DNA from: Diphasiastrum complanatum
Taxonomy: Eukaryota > Streptophyta > Lycopodiopsida > Lycopodiales > Lycopodiaceae
Direction: 5' to 3'
Assembly: GCA_029204225.1 (NCBI GenBank)
Contig: CM055103.1
Location: forward strand, 54,490,926-54,554,925
Length of the DNA: 64,000 nucleotides
A program made the translations under genes and the position numbers. Shown here piece by piece: positions 42,924 through 54,681 of this stretch. The notes below the pieces were generated by a model. The model was not told the origin of the DNA. It saw only the letters and a list, made by a program, of their open reading frames with translations, and ran no database searches. The first letter of the stretch is position 1. Each line of letters opens with the position of its first letter.

Positions 42924-45695
42924 CTACATGTGTATTCTATCATCTATACTATCAAGTATCATCCAACCCTGGGACAGATAGATGGCACTCTGAGAGTCCA
43001 TTATCATCGTGCTTGGCCCCTCTTGTGGTATCCTGATTGCCTCCAACATCATTTGCAGCCACACTACCTCATTCGCCACTTTCGAGACTACGACATACTC
43101 AACTTCGTCAGATGATTGAGCTACCAAGGTTTGCTTTTTGCATATCCAGCTGATTGCAGTTCCACACGCTATCGTACATCCTCCAATAATGGACTTGCTG
43201 TCATCTTTGCAGCTTGCCCAGCTCGCATCATTGTAGTGATGCAGCTTGAATCCTTTCTCTTCGTTTCTAGGTCTGTAGGTTAATCCAACATTCTGGGTAC
43301 TCTTCAAATACTGTAGGATTCGTTTGGCCATTTTCCAATATGCTAGACTAGGATTGGAACAGAATTGGCTCAATGCGTAAACAGAGAAGGCCAAATCGGG
43401 TCTGGTACAAATTATTAAGTACATCAGACTGCCAATTAAGTTCTGGTAAGGTATACCTGCCATCTTTTGTTCTTTCTCTTTTGTTTTTGGGCAATCCTAT
43501 TTCGTGAGCTTGGTTCCAACTATCATTGGTGTGGCTTTCTCTTCATAGTCCATCATGTGGTACTACTTCAGCACTTTTTTGGCATACTCTGACTGACTCA
43601 AGTGTATTTCGCCATTTGTTCGATCTCTTCTGATCTCCAGCCCTAGGCATTTTGTTGCTTCTCCAAGATCTGTGATTTTGTAGTTTTCAAAAATCAGACT
43701 CTTCGTGTCTTTGATCAACATCAAGGAATTAGTATCACAAAATTCTTTTCTACTCTTTTAATGTAGACATCACAGTCTGGTTGAGTAGGATTGAAGTCTA
43801 GGGACTTCAGAAGACCATCAAGCTTTTTGTACCAGGCTCTTGATGCCTATTTTAGACTGTAGTTGCATCTCTGCAATCAACAGACATATTGTCTATTGTC
43901 GGGGTCTTCATAGCCTTCAGGTTGCTTCACGAAAATTTTCTCCTCTAGATCTCCGTGGACAAAGGCTGTTTTCACGTCAATCTGGTGAATTTCCAGATTG
44001 TACTGTGTGGCATATGCAAGGAGCAGCCTTATGCTTGTCATCTTGACCATGGGAGAATATGTGTCGAAATAGTCGACACCATATCTCTACATGTAGCCCT
44101 TCGCGACAAGCCTTGCTTTGTAGCGGCCAATAGTGCCATCTGATTTTAGCTTCTTCTTGTACACCCATTTGCAGTCGACTAGTTTTCTGTTTTTTGGTAG
44201 TGGCTCTAATGTCCATGCCTCGTTTCGCCTCATCAACTCAATCTCTTCTGACATTGCCTGTTTCCAAAATTCTCTCTCTGGACTCTAAATAGCTTCTTAG
44301 TATGTAACTGGCTCTTTTGTGAAGCTGCATTACTCGAACTGCGTGTCTTCGTTCCATTGATACAATCTCCTATGCCAGAGTTGAGCTTCATTTTCCAGAA
44401 GCATTTAATATGCTATCAGAGTTGCTAATTATTTTGGCTTGGTAGAGGTTTCCTTCTCTGCATCCGACCGTTAGCAACTTGTTTGTCGTCTTCTCGATCA
44501 TACGGCAAGTGTTGTCGTTGAGCAAAACTTGAATGCCTAGATCTGCCATCTTGGAGATAGATAGCAGATCTTTTCTGAATGAGGGCACATACAGTGCTCC
44601 TAGCAGCTCTGCTTGGTCTGACAGTGTTTGTAGTTGTAGAGAGCCGATGCCCTTGACATCGTGTCTGCTTCCATCTCCTAGAATCACCGCTCTGTCATTT
44701 TCGAGTTCGCAAAAGTTGATCAAGATATTCTTATTGCAAGTTATGTGAGATGTTGCTCCTGAATCATTGACCACATCATAGTCATGTTCGAAGTAGCTTG
44801 TCGAAGCTTCATTGAGTATCGTGAAAGCTTCGTCTCCTCTTTTTGCATCCTTGAAAGATTCTGCAATGTTTGCTTTTTCAGCTTTGTTTTTTCTTTTTGG
44901 GTTGAATCTGCAGTCGTATGCAGAATGCCCTTTCTTCTTGCATTGCATGCAAGGTATTGCTGGATTGAACCAACATTTGTTGGCTCTATGGCCTGGTTTG
45001 TGGTAATGATCGCAGGAAGAAGATTGTTGATTCGAGGACTTCGTCTTCTCGAATCTTGGCTTGTTTTTGTTCTTCTTCTTTCCTTTCGTGAAGAGAGCCT
45101 TCTCTTGATCACTACTTCCCTCTCTTTTGTCTCTCATCAGTCTCTCATTAGCGACAAGACTGACTGCTTTGTCAAATGTCATATTTGGTAGACTCAGTAT
45201 GAGCATTCTCAGTGGTTGATAGGATGGCGGTAGAGATTTCATGAAGTACATCAGCTGTTGTGGTGCTGGGACTGGTACTCCTGTCCTGATGCAGCGAGTT
45301 GAGCGAAGATCATTTTGATCTTCTCAACTTGCTAATCCAACTGGTTGCCATCCCACCGTATTGATTGTAGCTGATTGTGAAGGTGCATGATTGAAGCTAC
45401 AGTTCTCACTTCATAATTCTGTTTTAATTTTTCCCATGCTGCATGGCTGCTTTCGCAGTCTTCAATCTACATGAGTAGATCTTCATTTATGGACGAAACA
45501 ATGATCGCCATTGCACGCTCATCCTTTCTGATCCATTCAGCTCTCCTCGGGTCTCCCTATGGAGGCTGCACCTCTGAGAGCTCGGTCACCGACCAGATGC
45601 CTTCGCCGTTCAGGAGTGTTTTCTGTAATTTGCGCCATTGAGACTGATTGATACTCTGGTTTGGATTGTGTGACAACCTGTTTGCTCTAATACCA
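42924..45695 (-). pseudogene. copia with two-knuckle gag; integrase deleted
   Basis: Primer site complement at 45684-45695 (TGGTATTAGAGC). Gag runs from about 45650 (QWRKLQKTLLNGEGIWSV) to 44900 with two knuckles, CDHYHKPGHRANKC and CMQCKKKGHSAYDC. The protease site DSGATSHITC is preceded by VVN. A 287-residue stretch (45251-44388) is open. After SILNASGK the sequence passes directly to a pre-RT linker and RT (CKWVYKKKLKSDG, YKARLVAKGY, QIDVKTAFVHGDLEE), so integrase is missing. The RT YVDD segment is also lost (FVILIP-stop). RNase H (43463-42924) is open with HHYNDASWASCKDD and SSDEVEYVVV. Confidence 0.85.
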
Positions 45696-46230
45696 TGTTG
45701 CGAGAGCATGTGCGTGGGACTGATTCGTGTTCGTCCTTACTTCGTCTTCTTTATTGCGAACAATTTTCTGTCCTTTAATTTTCTTTTGTGCGGAAGCCCT
45801 TACATGATCCCAGATACTCGACTACGCATCACAGAATATATTTTATTCTAGCAATCATGACACACAACACAAGACAAGATGCACAAAAATAGAGTAACTG
45901 AATTATCAGTTTTAGTTTAGAGTGAATTCGTAAGTGTCTCGCTCGTTGGCGGAATGACATTCTACTCTTTTGTTGTGTTCTGCTCGCTGGCAGACTTTCA
46001 TGCACAACTATGGTGTATTTTCTTTCTTACTCTATTCATTATGTCTCTCTCTAACTCTCACAGATCTCTGTATTCACTCCTTTATTATGATCCAAAGAGG
46101 ATCATTTATACCTCCACTATGTGAAGTTTACAAGATAGCTAAACATAGAATCACATCAATAGTTAATGCTAATCAACTAGTTAGTTAGTTTGTGTCATTG
46201 CTACTCATTTCAGCTGGGCATGAAGCCCGT
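45696..46230 (-). repeat. LTR of the copia at 42924-45695 (outer end approximate)
   Basis: In plus view it begins TGTTGCGAGAGCATGTGC directly after the primer site. It includes CTCTCTAACTCTCACAG and AGTTAGTTAGTTTGTG. The outer end is not fixed because no second copy is in the window. Confidence 0.55.
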
Positions 46231-46500
46231 TGAGCTGCCAGCTGGTAGCGCGAAAGATTTTTTTTTCATCTATTTCGTAATCTCCCGTTTGCTTTCATTC
46301 ATTTAGTTTTCATTTTACGTCCCTTTTTCGGCTTTGCGGTCCTGGAGGTGTGTTTGCGATTCGCGATTGATTCGCAAATCATTTGTGCTTCGAGTCAAAG
46401 ACACGTTGACTGTCGTGAATTGTTCTCATTCGTGCTTCAAGTCAAGGTCATGTTGACTATCATGAATTGTTCGACCTTCGTGTCTTGTTTGTGCTGCGAC
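46231..46500. other. unassigned DNA with a 45-bp direct repeat
   Basis: GTGCTTCGAGTCAAAGACAC with GTTGACTGTCGTGAATTG at about 46386 is repeated with few changes 45 bp later (near 46431, GTGCTTCAAGTCAAGGTCAT). No gene is seen. Confidence 0.55.
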
Positions 46501-47690
46501 AAAGTTGTAGGAGTTCACCATTTATGACGCCAAGCCTCACCAAACCATAAGCAAACCAAATAGGCTATTAAGCCTTATATTGACATTATCAATGATCTAC
46601 ACTGAACTAATGACGGCTATCTTCTAGAGGCCATTATTGATCCTGCTATTAAGGCTACTACTCAGCTCGTCAACAATTTCCTGGTGGTTGGCAACTTCAA
46701 AAAGACCATATTACTTCCCAGATTTTGCATAGGATGGTTGAGTCTCAGGCCAAGATAGCCAAGACCATCTTTGGAGAGCTCAAAAGAGCCATCAAGAGCA
46801 ATACCAAGTAGCAATTTGTTGTTGGTCCTATGTTGTCACTCCTAGCAGCCTCCTACCTTGAAAATAAAATCCATGATTTCTGTATGGATTCTGTGCTTTC
46901 TATATATGAAGAAACACCGGCCGAGTCATCTCAATAGGCATCCAGTTCACATAGGCGATGTCATCCATGCAGCAAGATCATCATTCCTGACTCGCCTTCC
47001 GTGTCACAATGTCGTACTAGGCAAACATCTTCAGTTGTGCTTCTACCCCCTATTGCTATTCGCACTGAACTACCTATTCCCTCCGCCTCTGATGCTTCCC
47101 TTGCCTCTGCTTCCTCTCAAGGAAAGTCTATGACCATTGGGACTACTATTCCCATCATAGCTGCCAAGGCCGCCTCACCTCCACACACATGAGCTGTTTT
47201 CCCAAACACCCAGTATTTCATGGACATGTTCGATGATTCAGGATTTTTTGTCATGCCCCAGAGCCCTGCACCCTTTGAACTCCAATCCCCTGAAAGAGGA
47301 TTCAAATAGTTCCATGATACTACTACTGGTTTTGAAAACTCTTTTCAGATTAACTAGCAACATAAATTTGAAGCCACACCAGCCACAATTTGGGTTGGGC
47401 AAGCTGACAAATTACCAAAGTAGTTCGATGCCACAGTGCCTAAGAGCTATGAAAAAGAGTTATAGGCACCTGCTCCACGCCAACCAGGGACAGCACCACC
47501 AGGTCCTTTTGCTGCTACCACCTCCACAATAATAGATTCTGGTGATGCTCTTGGTTTAGTCTTAAGCCTTACACAAGTGATTTAGTCTATGCTAGATAAG
47601 AAAAAAAAAATGGAACAACGCATATCAGATATGGGATCTGAGAATACAATCATCAGCCAGAAAGTTTTCACTGTCTGCGAGGGTTCAGAA
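46501..47690 (+). pseudogene. unknown reading frame with many in-frame TAG stops
   Basis: A first part (frame from 46501, with YIDIINDLH and AIIDPAIKATTQLVNNF) passes by one frame change near 46710 to a second part that stays in one frame to about 47690. Landmarks are ILHRMVESQAKIAKTIFGEL, IAIRTELPIPSASDASLAS, NTQYFMDMFDDSGFF and EQRISDMGSENTIISQ. The second part has stops at 46809, 46935, 47190, 47307, 47355, 47421, 47463 and 47583: seven TAG and one TGA. Gln (CAG) and Arg (CGA) fit each place. The product is not recognised; it looks like a Pro/Ser-rich transposon protein. Confidence 0.55.
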
Positions 47691-48562
47691 ATACCTCTTT
47701 GCTCAGATCTTCACCAGTAATTTGTACTAACTCTCGCAGGCTTCATCACTTATGTAAAAAGACATTTTGAAGCCAATGGAATGGTCTACGAGAGTTACTT
47801 TTGCGAGGATTTGATGGATCTTCTGATTTTAGTGATTTTTAGACACTCATTTCTGCTCACTAGTATCGAACTAACCCTCGCAAGCTCTTATGTGTCCTTG
47901 TCTCACTGAGATGGAACTTCAAAATTCTCTACAAAGGTTCTTGGCCACTAGAACTGAAAATTTTTGTGTATGATTTTCCCGTCTTTTCCTCACTGAGAAC
48001 CTTTGCAAGAGCGCTTAAACTGAGAACTAACTCTTGCAAGCTTCTCTGTGCCTTGGTCTTACTGAGATGGAACTTCAGAGATCTCTATGAGAGTTTTTAT
48101 GAAGATCTGAATTTTTTTTTGTTTTTTAAAAGGGTTTTTGGATTTTTTATGGTTGTTCTCTAATTTTTTAAAATTTGCTTGGAACTAACTCTCATAGGCT
48201 TCAATGTAGGTCTAGGACAGTACCTTGGAGCTGTTGTCAGTCATGCGAAGGTTGGTTCCCACTGGTTTTGGAGGAAACAAAATCTGATGAGAATTTTGTT
48301 TCTTTTTTCCTCCAAAATACAAATTTGAGTGTTTTTATGGGTTTTTCAAGGTTTTTGGCTAGATGTCAAGCCCTGAGAGGCTTTTTAGAGCCTCCTATAC
48401 CCTATCACACCTCCTCCGCTAGTTGTGAATAGTCCAAGCACAAGAAAATACAGAAAACTAGCTAACTCTACCCAAAATCCTCCTAAAAACACTCTAAAAA
48501 ACAAGAACTAAAAAAAATCAACTTAACTAGTTAGTGAAAGCCTATCCCTGGCAACGATGCCA
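47672..48562 (-). repeat. gypsy leader and primer site, minus strand
   Basis: Reverse-complement relative of 12614-13480. The complement of 48545-48562 reads TGGCATCGTTGCCAGGGA. The AACTCTCGCAGG / GAGAGTTAGTT series is conserved (for example near 47722, 47865, 48020, 48188). The gag that should follow is absent; the unknown frame at 46501-47690 abuts instead. Confidence 0.75.
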
Positions 48563-48563
48563 C

Positions 48564-48720
48564 TGTAGGGTGTAGGCAAGGTTGTGGCGAGCAGCTCTCC
48601 ACCTGTCAAAAGTGTTAGAACACTTGGATAGGATCCTAACCTAGCTTAGTTGCAAGATCTAGTTGCTTCTACTCTTTTCACTAACACTACACCACCTATC
48701 ATCAACGAACTCAATTGAAG
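48564..48720 (-). repeat. truncated gypsy LTR end
   Basis: Complementary landmarks TATCCAAGTGTTCTAACAC and TTTTGACAGGTGG match CAGTGTTCTAACCC and TTGACAGGTGG at 12552-12580 in the gypsy LTR. The rest of the LTR is missing beyond about 48720. Confidence 0.6.
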
Positions 48721-48839
48721 CCGTTTTTGTGCCTACTGATTTGTGCCAGCTTCAAGCACTCACGTTTTTGATAATTATACAAAGAAAAATCAAAATTTTA
48801 AATAAAATAAATCCACAGAATCATATTATTATGAGAGGA

Positions 48840-51201
48840 AGAGCAACATGCAATCTGGATCAAAATTTGGTTCAAGATCAAATTCTTCATCATTCTAGCT
48901 AATGCATAAACTATTCTGCAAATACTGTAAGATGGCTGGTCCATCTCATCAGGGACTGCAGAACACTCAAGTACAACAATGAAAGAAAGAAGTAGTCCCA
49001 ACAGCAAGCCAATGTTGCCTGAACCAGTCACTTGATCCAGCAACAAGAGGAGGATGAAGCTGCCTTCATGACCAAGGTCAAAAATATGTAGGATATCGAT
49101 TCCTAGTACTTGGACTCCAAAGCAACTCAACACGTGACTCACCATCGAGACTGGTTCCAAAGCTACAAGCTTTTTATCCATTCTAGAGTTGTGTAACTTG
49201 AACAATTCATCCCATTCCATTGAAGGTGAAGGAACAGTCAAGGTCGAATTTCAAAGAGGTGATATTAACTTGTTATCCAATGTTTTACATGTTCCGAACT
49301 TTACCAAAAATATGCTTTCTATAAGCGAAATCACTGATTCAGGTCATAGGGTAGAATTTGATACAGAAGGTTGCACCATTCTTGACAAGTCACGAAAAAT
49401 TTTAACCTTTGATAGACATTGCGACTATCTTTATAAGCTTAGTCACTACTATTCCATAAATATTCAAGCTCTTCACACATCTACTTTTGATTCAACTAAC
49501 ATGTTGTAGCATTTCAGATTAGGCCATTTGAACTTAGTATTCAACAAATGTCAAATCAGAATCTAGTTCAAGATCTTCCTTCCATTAGCAAATCTGATAC
49601 TCTTTCTAAAAGCTGTATTATCAACAAGCATGCTAGAACTCCATTTATTTCTGGTACTGTTTATACTTCTAGAGATTTGCTAGATCTTGTACATAGTGAT
49701 ATTTGTGGCCCAATGCAGACTTCTTCCACAGAGGGAGCTCTTTATTTTCTAGCTTTTATTGATGATTTTTCTCAAAGAATTGCAACTTATTTTTTGAAGA
49801 ACAAATTTGAGACTTTCAAGTCTTCAAGCAGTTCAAGGCATTTGCAGAAAATCAAACTGAAAGGAAAATAAAAGCTCTACATTCTGATGGAGGGGGAGAA
49901 TACACCTCCACTGAGTTCAAGGAGTTTTGCAAGGCCTATGGAATACATCAACAATACTACTCACCACAGTCCAACAAATCGGAGTAGCAGAAAGAAAAAA
50001 TATGAGTCAATATCGATCCATCGTGACTAAGGCCTTGAATGACAAGACACCTTATGAGATGTGGATTGGATTGAAACCATCACTAAAAAATATTCGAGTT
50101 TTTGGTTGCATTTCCTACATTCAGATCCCTATTGATCTAAGAAAGAAACTGGACAACAAAAACAAAAAATCGACTTTCATAGGCTACTCCCCATATCACA
50201 AGGCATACAAGCTCTACAATCTGGACACCCAGAAAGCATTCACCAGTAGAGATGTCATTCACCAATAGAGACGTCATTTTTGTGGAAGACCAGTTTTATG
50301 ACCACAAGGGAAAAGCTCGAGAAAATTCCAATCCAATTATCGAAAACAGCTCCAAGATTGATAATCAAAAAATTGATACTGACTCGGAAAATGAGTCAGA
50401 ATCTCAACATATCGAACAACATCAAAGGATCAAATTTTAACCCAGAAGATCAAGTCGATTCAGATAGCCTCCGTCCCGATTCATAGATGATCCAACTTAT
50501 TATTTTGTGTAGGAACCAAACACTCTCTCCGAGGCATTGTCAACACCCGATGCTGATAAGTAGAAAGCTGCAATAGACTCAGACTTTGATCCTCTAATTG
50601 AGAATCAAACGTGGAATGTAACTGAACTACCAAAGGATCAAAATTCGATTCCATGCAAATGAATATTCAAAGTCAAGGATGACGTTGAAGACACATTAAA
50701 TCGATACAAGGCCAAACTGGTTGCCAAAGATTTTTTTCACAAATTTCAGACTTGGATTCTTCCGAGACCTTCAGCCCAATAGTCAAGCATGCTTCAATCC
50801 GTTTATTACTTTCATATGCAGCTGTAGCAGATCTCGAAGTTCATCAAATGGATGTCCAAACTGTTTTCCTCAGTGGAACCATTGAAGAGGAAATTTATAT
50901 GTCACAGCTAGAGGGATACAAGATGAAGGGTAAAGAGCACCTAGTGTGCAAAATTCACAAAGCTCTGTATGGTCTGAAACAGTTTCCCTTAATCGAGAAT
51001 AGTTTTACTCCAAACTCGACAGATTCGAATGTTTATTTCAAGTCTGTATCAAATTCCTTCATCATCATCACTCTTTATGTAGATGATACGTTACTGATCA
51101 GTAACAATACAAATTTGTTGAAGGATACCAAATGCATGCTAGCACATGAATACATGATGATTGATATGGGTCCAGCCCAGTATTGTCTCGGAATAACATA
51201 G
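48840..51201 (+). pseudogene. copia family C gag-pol, heavily decayed
   Basis: Starts in gag (knuckle remnant LFCKYCKMAG near 48907). The protease reads YLDSKATQHVTHH, so the Gly of DSG is lost, after a stop where Trp is expected. Integrase parts are HSDICGPMQTSSTEG, FIDDFSQRIATYFLK and HSDGGGEYTSTEF, then a frame break and GVAERKNMSQ. The C-terminal part TPYEMWIGLKPSLKNIRVFG (49927-50268) follows. RT has FKVKDDVEDTLNRYKAKLVA, HQMDVQTVFLSGTIEEEIYM and YVDDTLLI, then stops at DMGPAQYCLGIT near 51201 where AT-rich DNA begins. No LTRs are found. Confidence 0.85.
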
Positions 51202-52859
51202 TGACCAAAAAAAAAAATGACCTAGACACCCGTTTTCTCAAAAAGTTAAAAATTATTTGAAAATTTGCCAAAATATTGAATGTCAAATTTATAAAAGACA
51301 GTAAAAAAAAAAAAAAAGTTTCATTTTGTTATAAAATATGAAAATTGCAAAATTTGTCTCAATTGCAAAATTTCAAATGTGAACAGACTTTCAGATTTTC
51401 ATAATTATAAATTTCAAATTCTCAAACTTTCAAGTTTATCTTTTCGAGAAACAATTTTAAAATTTAAGTGATTTGAACGGTTTAAAATTTCTAAAATCAA
51501 GTTATTTGTTGTTGTTTTTTTAAATACACATATTTAAGTTATTTATGAGTAATTATGATGACTAAAATATCAATACCTAAAATTGATTATACTGAAAAAT
51601 GTGTACAAGGTACAACTAAAAAATTTGTGAAAAAATGTATCACTTTACATTATCAATCTTGCTCCTCATATTAATACCACCGTTTTTTTTAAATTAGAGG
51701 TTTCAAAATGAGACTATCTTAAAAGGCTCGAACCACATTTAGATCAATTAAATACAAAGCATAATCTATAATGAGGTTTTACATAAACTAAATACAATGC
51801 ATGGTCTATAATGAGATTTGTGTGAGAAGCAAAAAATCCAAGAGCAAGCAAAAGAAGAGTTTATTGTCAAATTGAGTTTGACGAGGATCCATTTCCACAC
51901 CACTGACTTCACATTTTGATTGAGAGAATTTGTGAGAGTTTCTTGGCTGAGAAAGGTGGTCGTTTGAAATCCTACAGTGTGGCATATACTTATTAGCTTC
52001 CATCTAAGGTGGAAAAAAACTCAAGGATTTGCTAATATCGTGAAAAATTAGTTTGTTAGCTTCTTACAAAGTTGAGAATCACAGAAACAGGGTAGGCTTT
52101 CTAGGTGATGTAAATGCAAGGGTTAGGGCGATCTTAAAATTAAAAGAAACAACACAAGATGGGGTTGTTAGTAGTGCATGTAAGAAGTAGATTTATAAAC
52201 TTTTGCTGCCAGAATTTAGTTCCTTGATGCCTTGGAAAGGAAGAAACAAGCTAGTTTCATGAGCTAAGTTTCTCGTCTTCTGCAGGGTTTAACTTTTCGG
52301 AAGCCTAGACATAAAACAACGAAAAACTGAAAATTGTAAAAGAAATTTATGCCAGTAACACTTGAATCGTGATATTTGTAGAATAAACCATGTTAGGCAG
52401 ATGAGTGATTCAAGACATTGCTTTGAATCCCAATTGTAAATGGTCTTGAATGGTTGATTGTGCACATTTTTGCTTCAGGAAGTTTGATCAACCAGTTAAT
52501 ACACAGCTCAATACAAGCACTGACCGCCGCATTGGGGGTTTTGTCACCCATAGCAAAGGCATCATTTCTGTCTGGTGAAATGATCTGATTAAGACAGCTT
52601 TTTCGAAACTCATCTTCCTTGTCAATGCTGCGATGTGGCTTCTTGAACCCTAATTAATAACCAATGACCTCCTCCCACAAATAATCTAAAAAAGAAATGC
52701 TTTTGGTGCCGTATATCAAACCAAATGTTTTTCTACGACATGCTCTACAAGATCTTGATCTCAACTTCTAGATTCATATTATGGAAGCGAATGTTATCCA
52801 AAATTGAAATGTGCACTCGTAGTGAGTGGATGGCTGAACTCAGCTTCTTGAATGAGTAA
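51202..52859. other. AT-rich noncoding DNA; possible 3' flank of the BPS1-like fragment
   Basis: No convincing gene on either strand. A 65-residue minus-strand frame at 52003-51806 (including ISNDHLSQPRNSHKFSQ) is not recognised and is left unassigned. Part of this stretch may be 3' flank of the minus-strand fragment at 52860-53015. Confidence 0.4.
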
Positions 52860-53015
52860 TCAAATTAAGGAGTGTACTCTGCTATTCACCAGCATCCGGA
52901 AGAGCTCGTTCGCCTGCTGCTCTAAAAGCCCCAGGCCCTTCCCAAGCTTCTTCGACTGCTCTCTCAAATTCCCAGCTAGTCGCCTCAACTCAAAAGCTTG
53001 CAGCTCGTCTTCAAC
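52860..53015 (-). pseudogene. C-terminal fragment resembling BPS1/ROH1-type plant proteins
   Basis: The minus strand reads VEDELQAFELRRLAGNLREQ, then KKLGKGLGLLEQQANELFR and MLVNSRVHSLI followed by TGA. Members of the plant BPS1/ROH1 (DUF241-like) group commonly end in a pattern of the type L-F-R-R-L-I-x-T-R-V-S-L-L-N-I-L, and this tail matches in position and hydrophobic pattern and stops where those proteins stop. Upstream frames contain stops within about 15 bp, and the sequence then joins an rRNA fragment, so this is a broken remnant or last-exon piece. Family assignment is from memory of the pattern and moderately uncertain. Confidence 0.4.
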
Positions 53016-53059
53016 AATACATCATCATCCAAGATATCATGGAGCTACTTAATGATGAC

Positions 53060-53125
53060 ATCTCACGCAATATTGCTGGATCAGGCTTTCGCTCATTGTC
53101 CAAGATTTCCCACTGCTGCTCCCCT

Positions 53126-53167
<42 letters not shown>

Positions 53168-53330
53168 GAAAAGACCAGCTAAGTATCATTAGCTTGGTCA
53201 GCCTTTACCCAACCAACTACCTAATACTACGCAGGCTCATCAAACAACGCTTTTTAGCTTTTGTTTATTCAGGATTTGGCCCAAACTGTTTGGCAGATTC
53301 CCACGCGTTACGCACCCGTTTGCCGCTTCG
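53060..53330 (-). pseudogene. small-subunit rRNA fragment, probably mitochondrial rrn18 insertion
   Basis: The complement contains conserved bacterial-type 16S segments in order: GCGTGGGAATCTGCC, GATGAGCCTGCGTAG, GGATGATCAGCCACACTGGG, ACTGAGACACGGCCCAGACT, GGAAATCTTGGACAATGAGC and GAAAGCCTGATCCAGCAATA. The phrase TCTTGGACAATG with CTGATCCAGCAATA is the form found in plant mitochondrial and alphaproteobacterial 16S; plastid 16S differs here. It spans only about 270 bp near the 5' domain, with substitutions and a lost CTCCTACGGGAGG loop, so it is a nonfunctional nuclear copy. Confidence 0.8.
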
Positions 53331-53541
53331 TTTACAAAATGAGCAGCACCTCAACCGCAAGCACTACCATCGTAGGCGCTACAATAACTTCTTGCATTGT
53401 TCCGTGAGCTCCTACGAGAGCAAAAGTTGCGCTACCATCATTTGAGCAGAAAGGATAAACTATTTCCTCAGAAAAGCTCGCAGGCATTGCAATCGCTTGG
53501 AAAAAAAATAGCTTTTTGCACTGTTCCGCGAGCTCTTGCAA

Positions 53542-53843
53542 GAGCAAATTTTTTTTCAAAGGTTTTCGACCCATGCTCAGCATAGGTTTCCTCAGACAAA
53601 GAATCTTTAAATCACATAACAAAAAGACTTTCTATAAACAAAAAGATCCTCCTATGCCGAGCATAGTGAAAAAAAATTTGGCTATGGCCGCATAGCCTAT
53701 TTTTTTTTGGCTATGCTCGGCATAGGAGAATCTTTTTGTTTATAGAAAATCTTTTTATTATGTAATTTAAAGATTCTTTTTCTGAGGAAAAGATTGACCT
53801 ATGTTGAACATAGGTCAAAAACTTTTGAAAAAAAATTTGCTCT
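53542..53843. repeat. long inverted repeat (foldback), arms about 125-135 bp
   Basis: The left arm (53542-53666) and right arm (53711-53843) pair along most of their length. Examples are TTTCTATAAACAAAAAGATC with GATCTTTTTGTTTATAGAAA (one mismatch) and CCTATGCCGAGCATAG with CTATGCTCGGCATAGG. The loop holds its own palindrome, GGCTATGGCCGCATAGCC (53681-53698). No coding sequence. It may be a MITE-like foldback. Confidence 0.85.
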
Positions 53844-54681
53844 TGAGCATAGCCAATTTTTTTGGCAAACTCAAGTATCCAGGCACAGGAATCGAGACTT
53901 GCCCTCGCATAGACAAAGTGTAGGAACAGAACTTTCATAGTTTCTCAAAAATCGATGTTAAATTTTTTACAGAAGCATGTAGACCTTTTTATGAGTAATA
54001 CTCTTTAAAAAAACGACAGGCTTTAAAGAATGTAGGTTTTTTAGAATAACTCAAAATAGATTTCTAGAGCATTGAAGTTTTTTTATGGGATTGTTGTTTT
54101 TGGGACTATATTCAAAGCTGAAAATCACATCCATATCAACTCAAATCAAAGTTGAATAATAAATAATTGTGCTCTATAGCAATATCCGTTCATTTGCAAT
54201 GCTCAGCATACCAAAAGTTTCTCTTGTTATGCTTAGTATAGCAAGAGAAACTACGTGAAAGTTTTAGAAACACAAAAAAATTAATTTCCTGAAATTTTAA
54301 AAAATTCAAATTTTGAAAATTAAAAATCAGAAGACTTAAAAAACCAAAAGAATTAAAAAGACCAAAAAATTAAAAAATTCAAGAAAATGAAAATTTAGAA
54401 AGTTAAAAATAAAAATATTGTTTTTTTTTTAAATTAAAATAATAAAAAATCAAAAAATCATAAATATCAACATAATATAGTATCATAAAATCATAAAATC
54501 ATAAAAAACTAATATTAAAAATTAAAATCTTTTAGAAATTTGATTTTTTCTAAAGATTTAAAAAAAAATAAAAACTAAAAACTAAACTAAAAGTAAATGA
54601 ATTTGAATACTTATATTAAATATTGAGATAAAAATATAATTCAAAATTAAAACATAAGAACACTTTGATAATTCACAAATA
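53844..54681. other. AT-rich low-complexity DNA with a small hairpin
   Basis: No gene seen. Near 54215-54252 AGTTTCTCTTG and CAAGAGAAACT flank TTATGCTTAGTATAG, echoing the CTATGC-GCATAG motif of the foldback. 54280-54680 is mostly A and T with AAAATTAAAAA-like strings. Confidence 0.55.

Noticed and set aside
53060-53330. Functional 16S/18S rRNA gene
   Set aside because: Only about 270 bp of the 5' domain is present, with substitutions and no remaining gene on either side.
53060-53330. Plastid origin of the rRNA fragment
   Set aside because: The text around TCTTGGACAATG and CTGATCCAGCAATA differs from the plastid/cyanobacterial form, which reads TTTTCCGCAATGGGCGAAAG.
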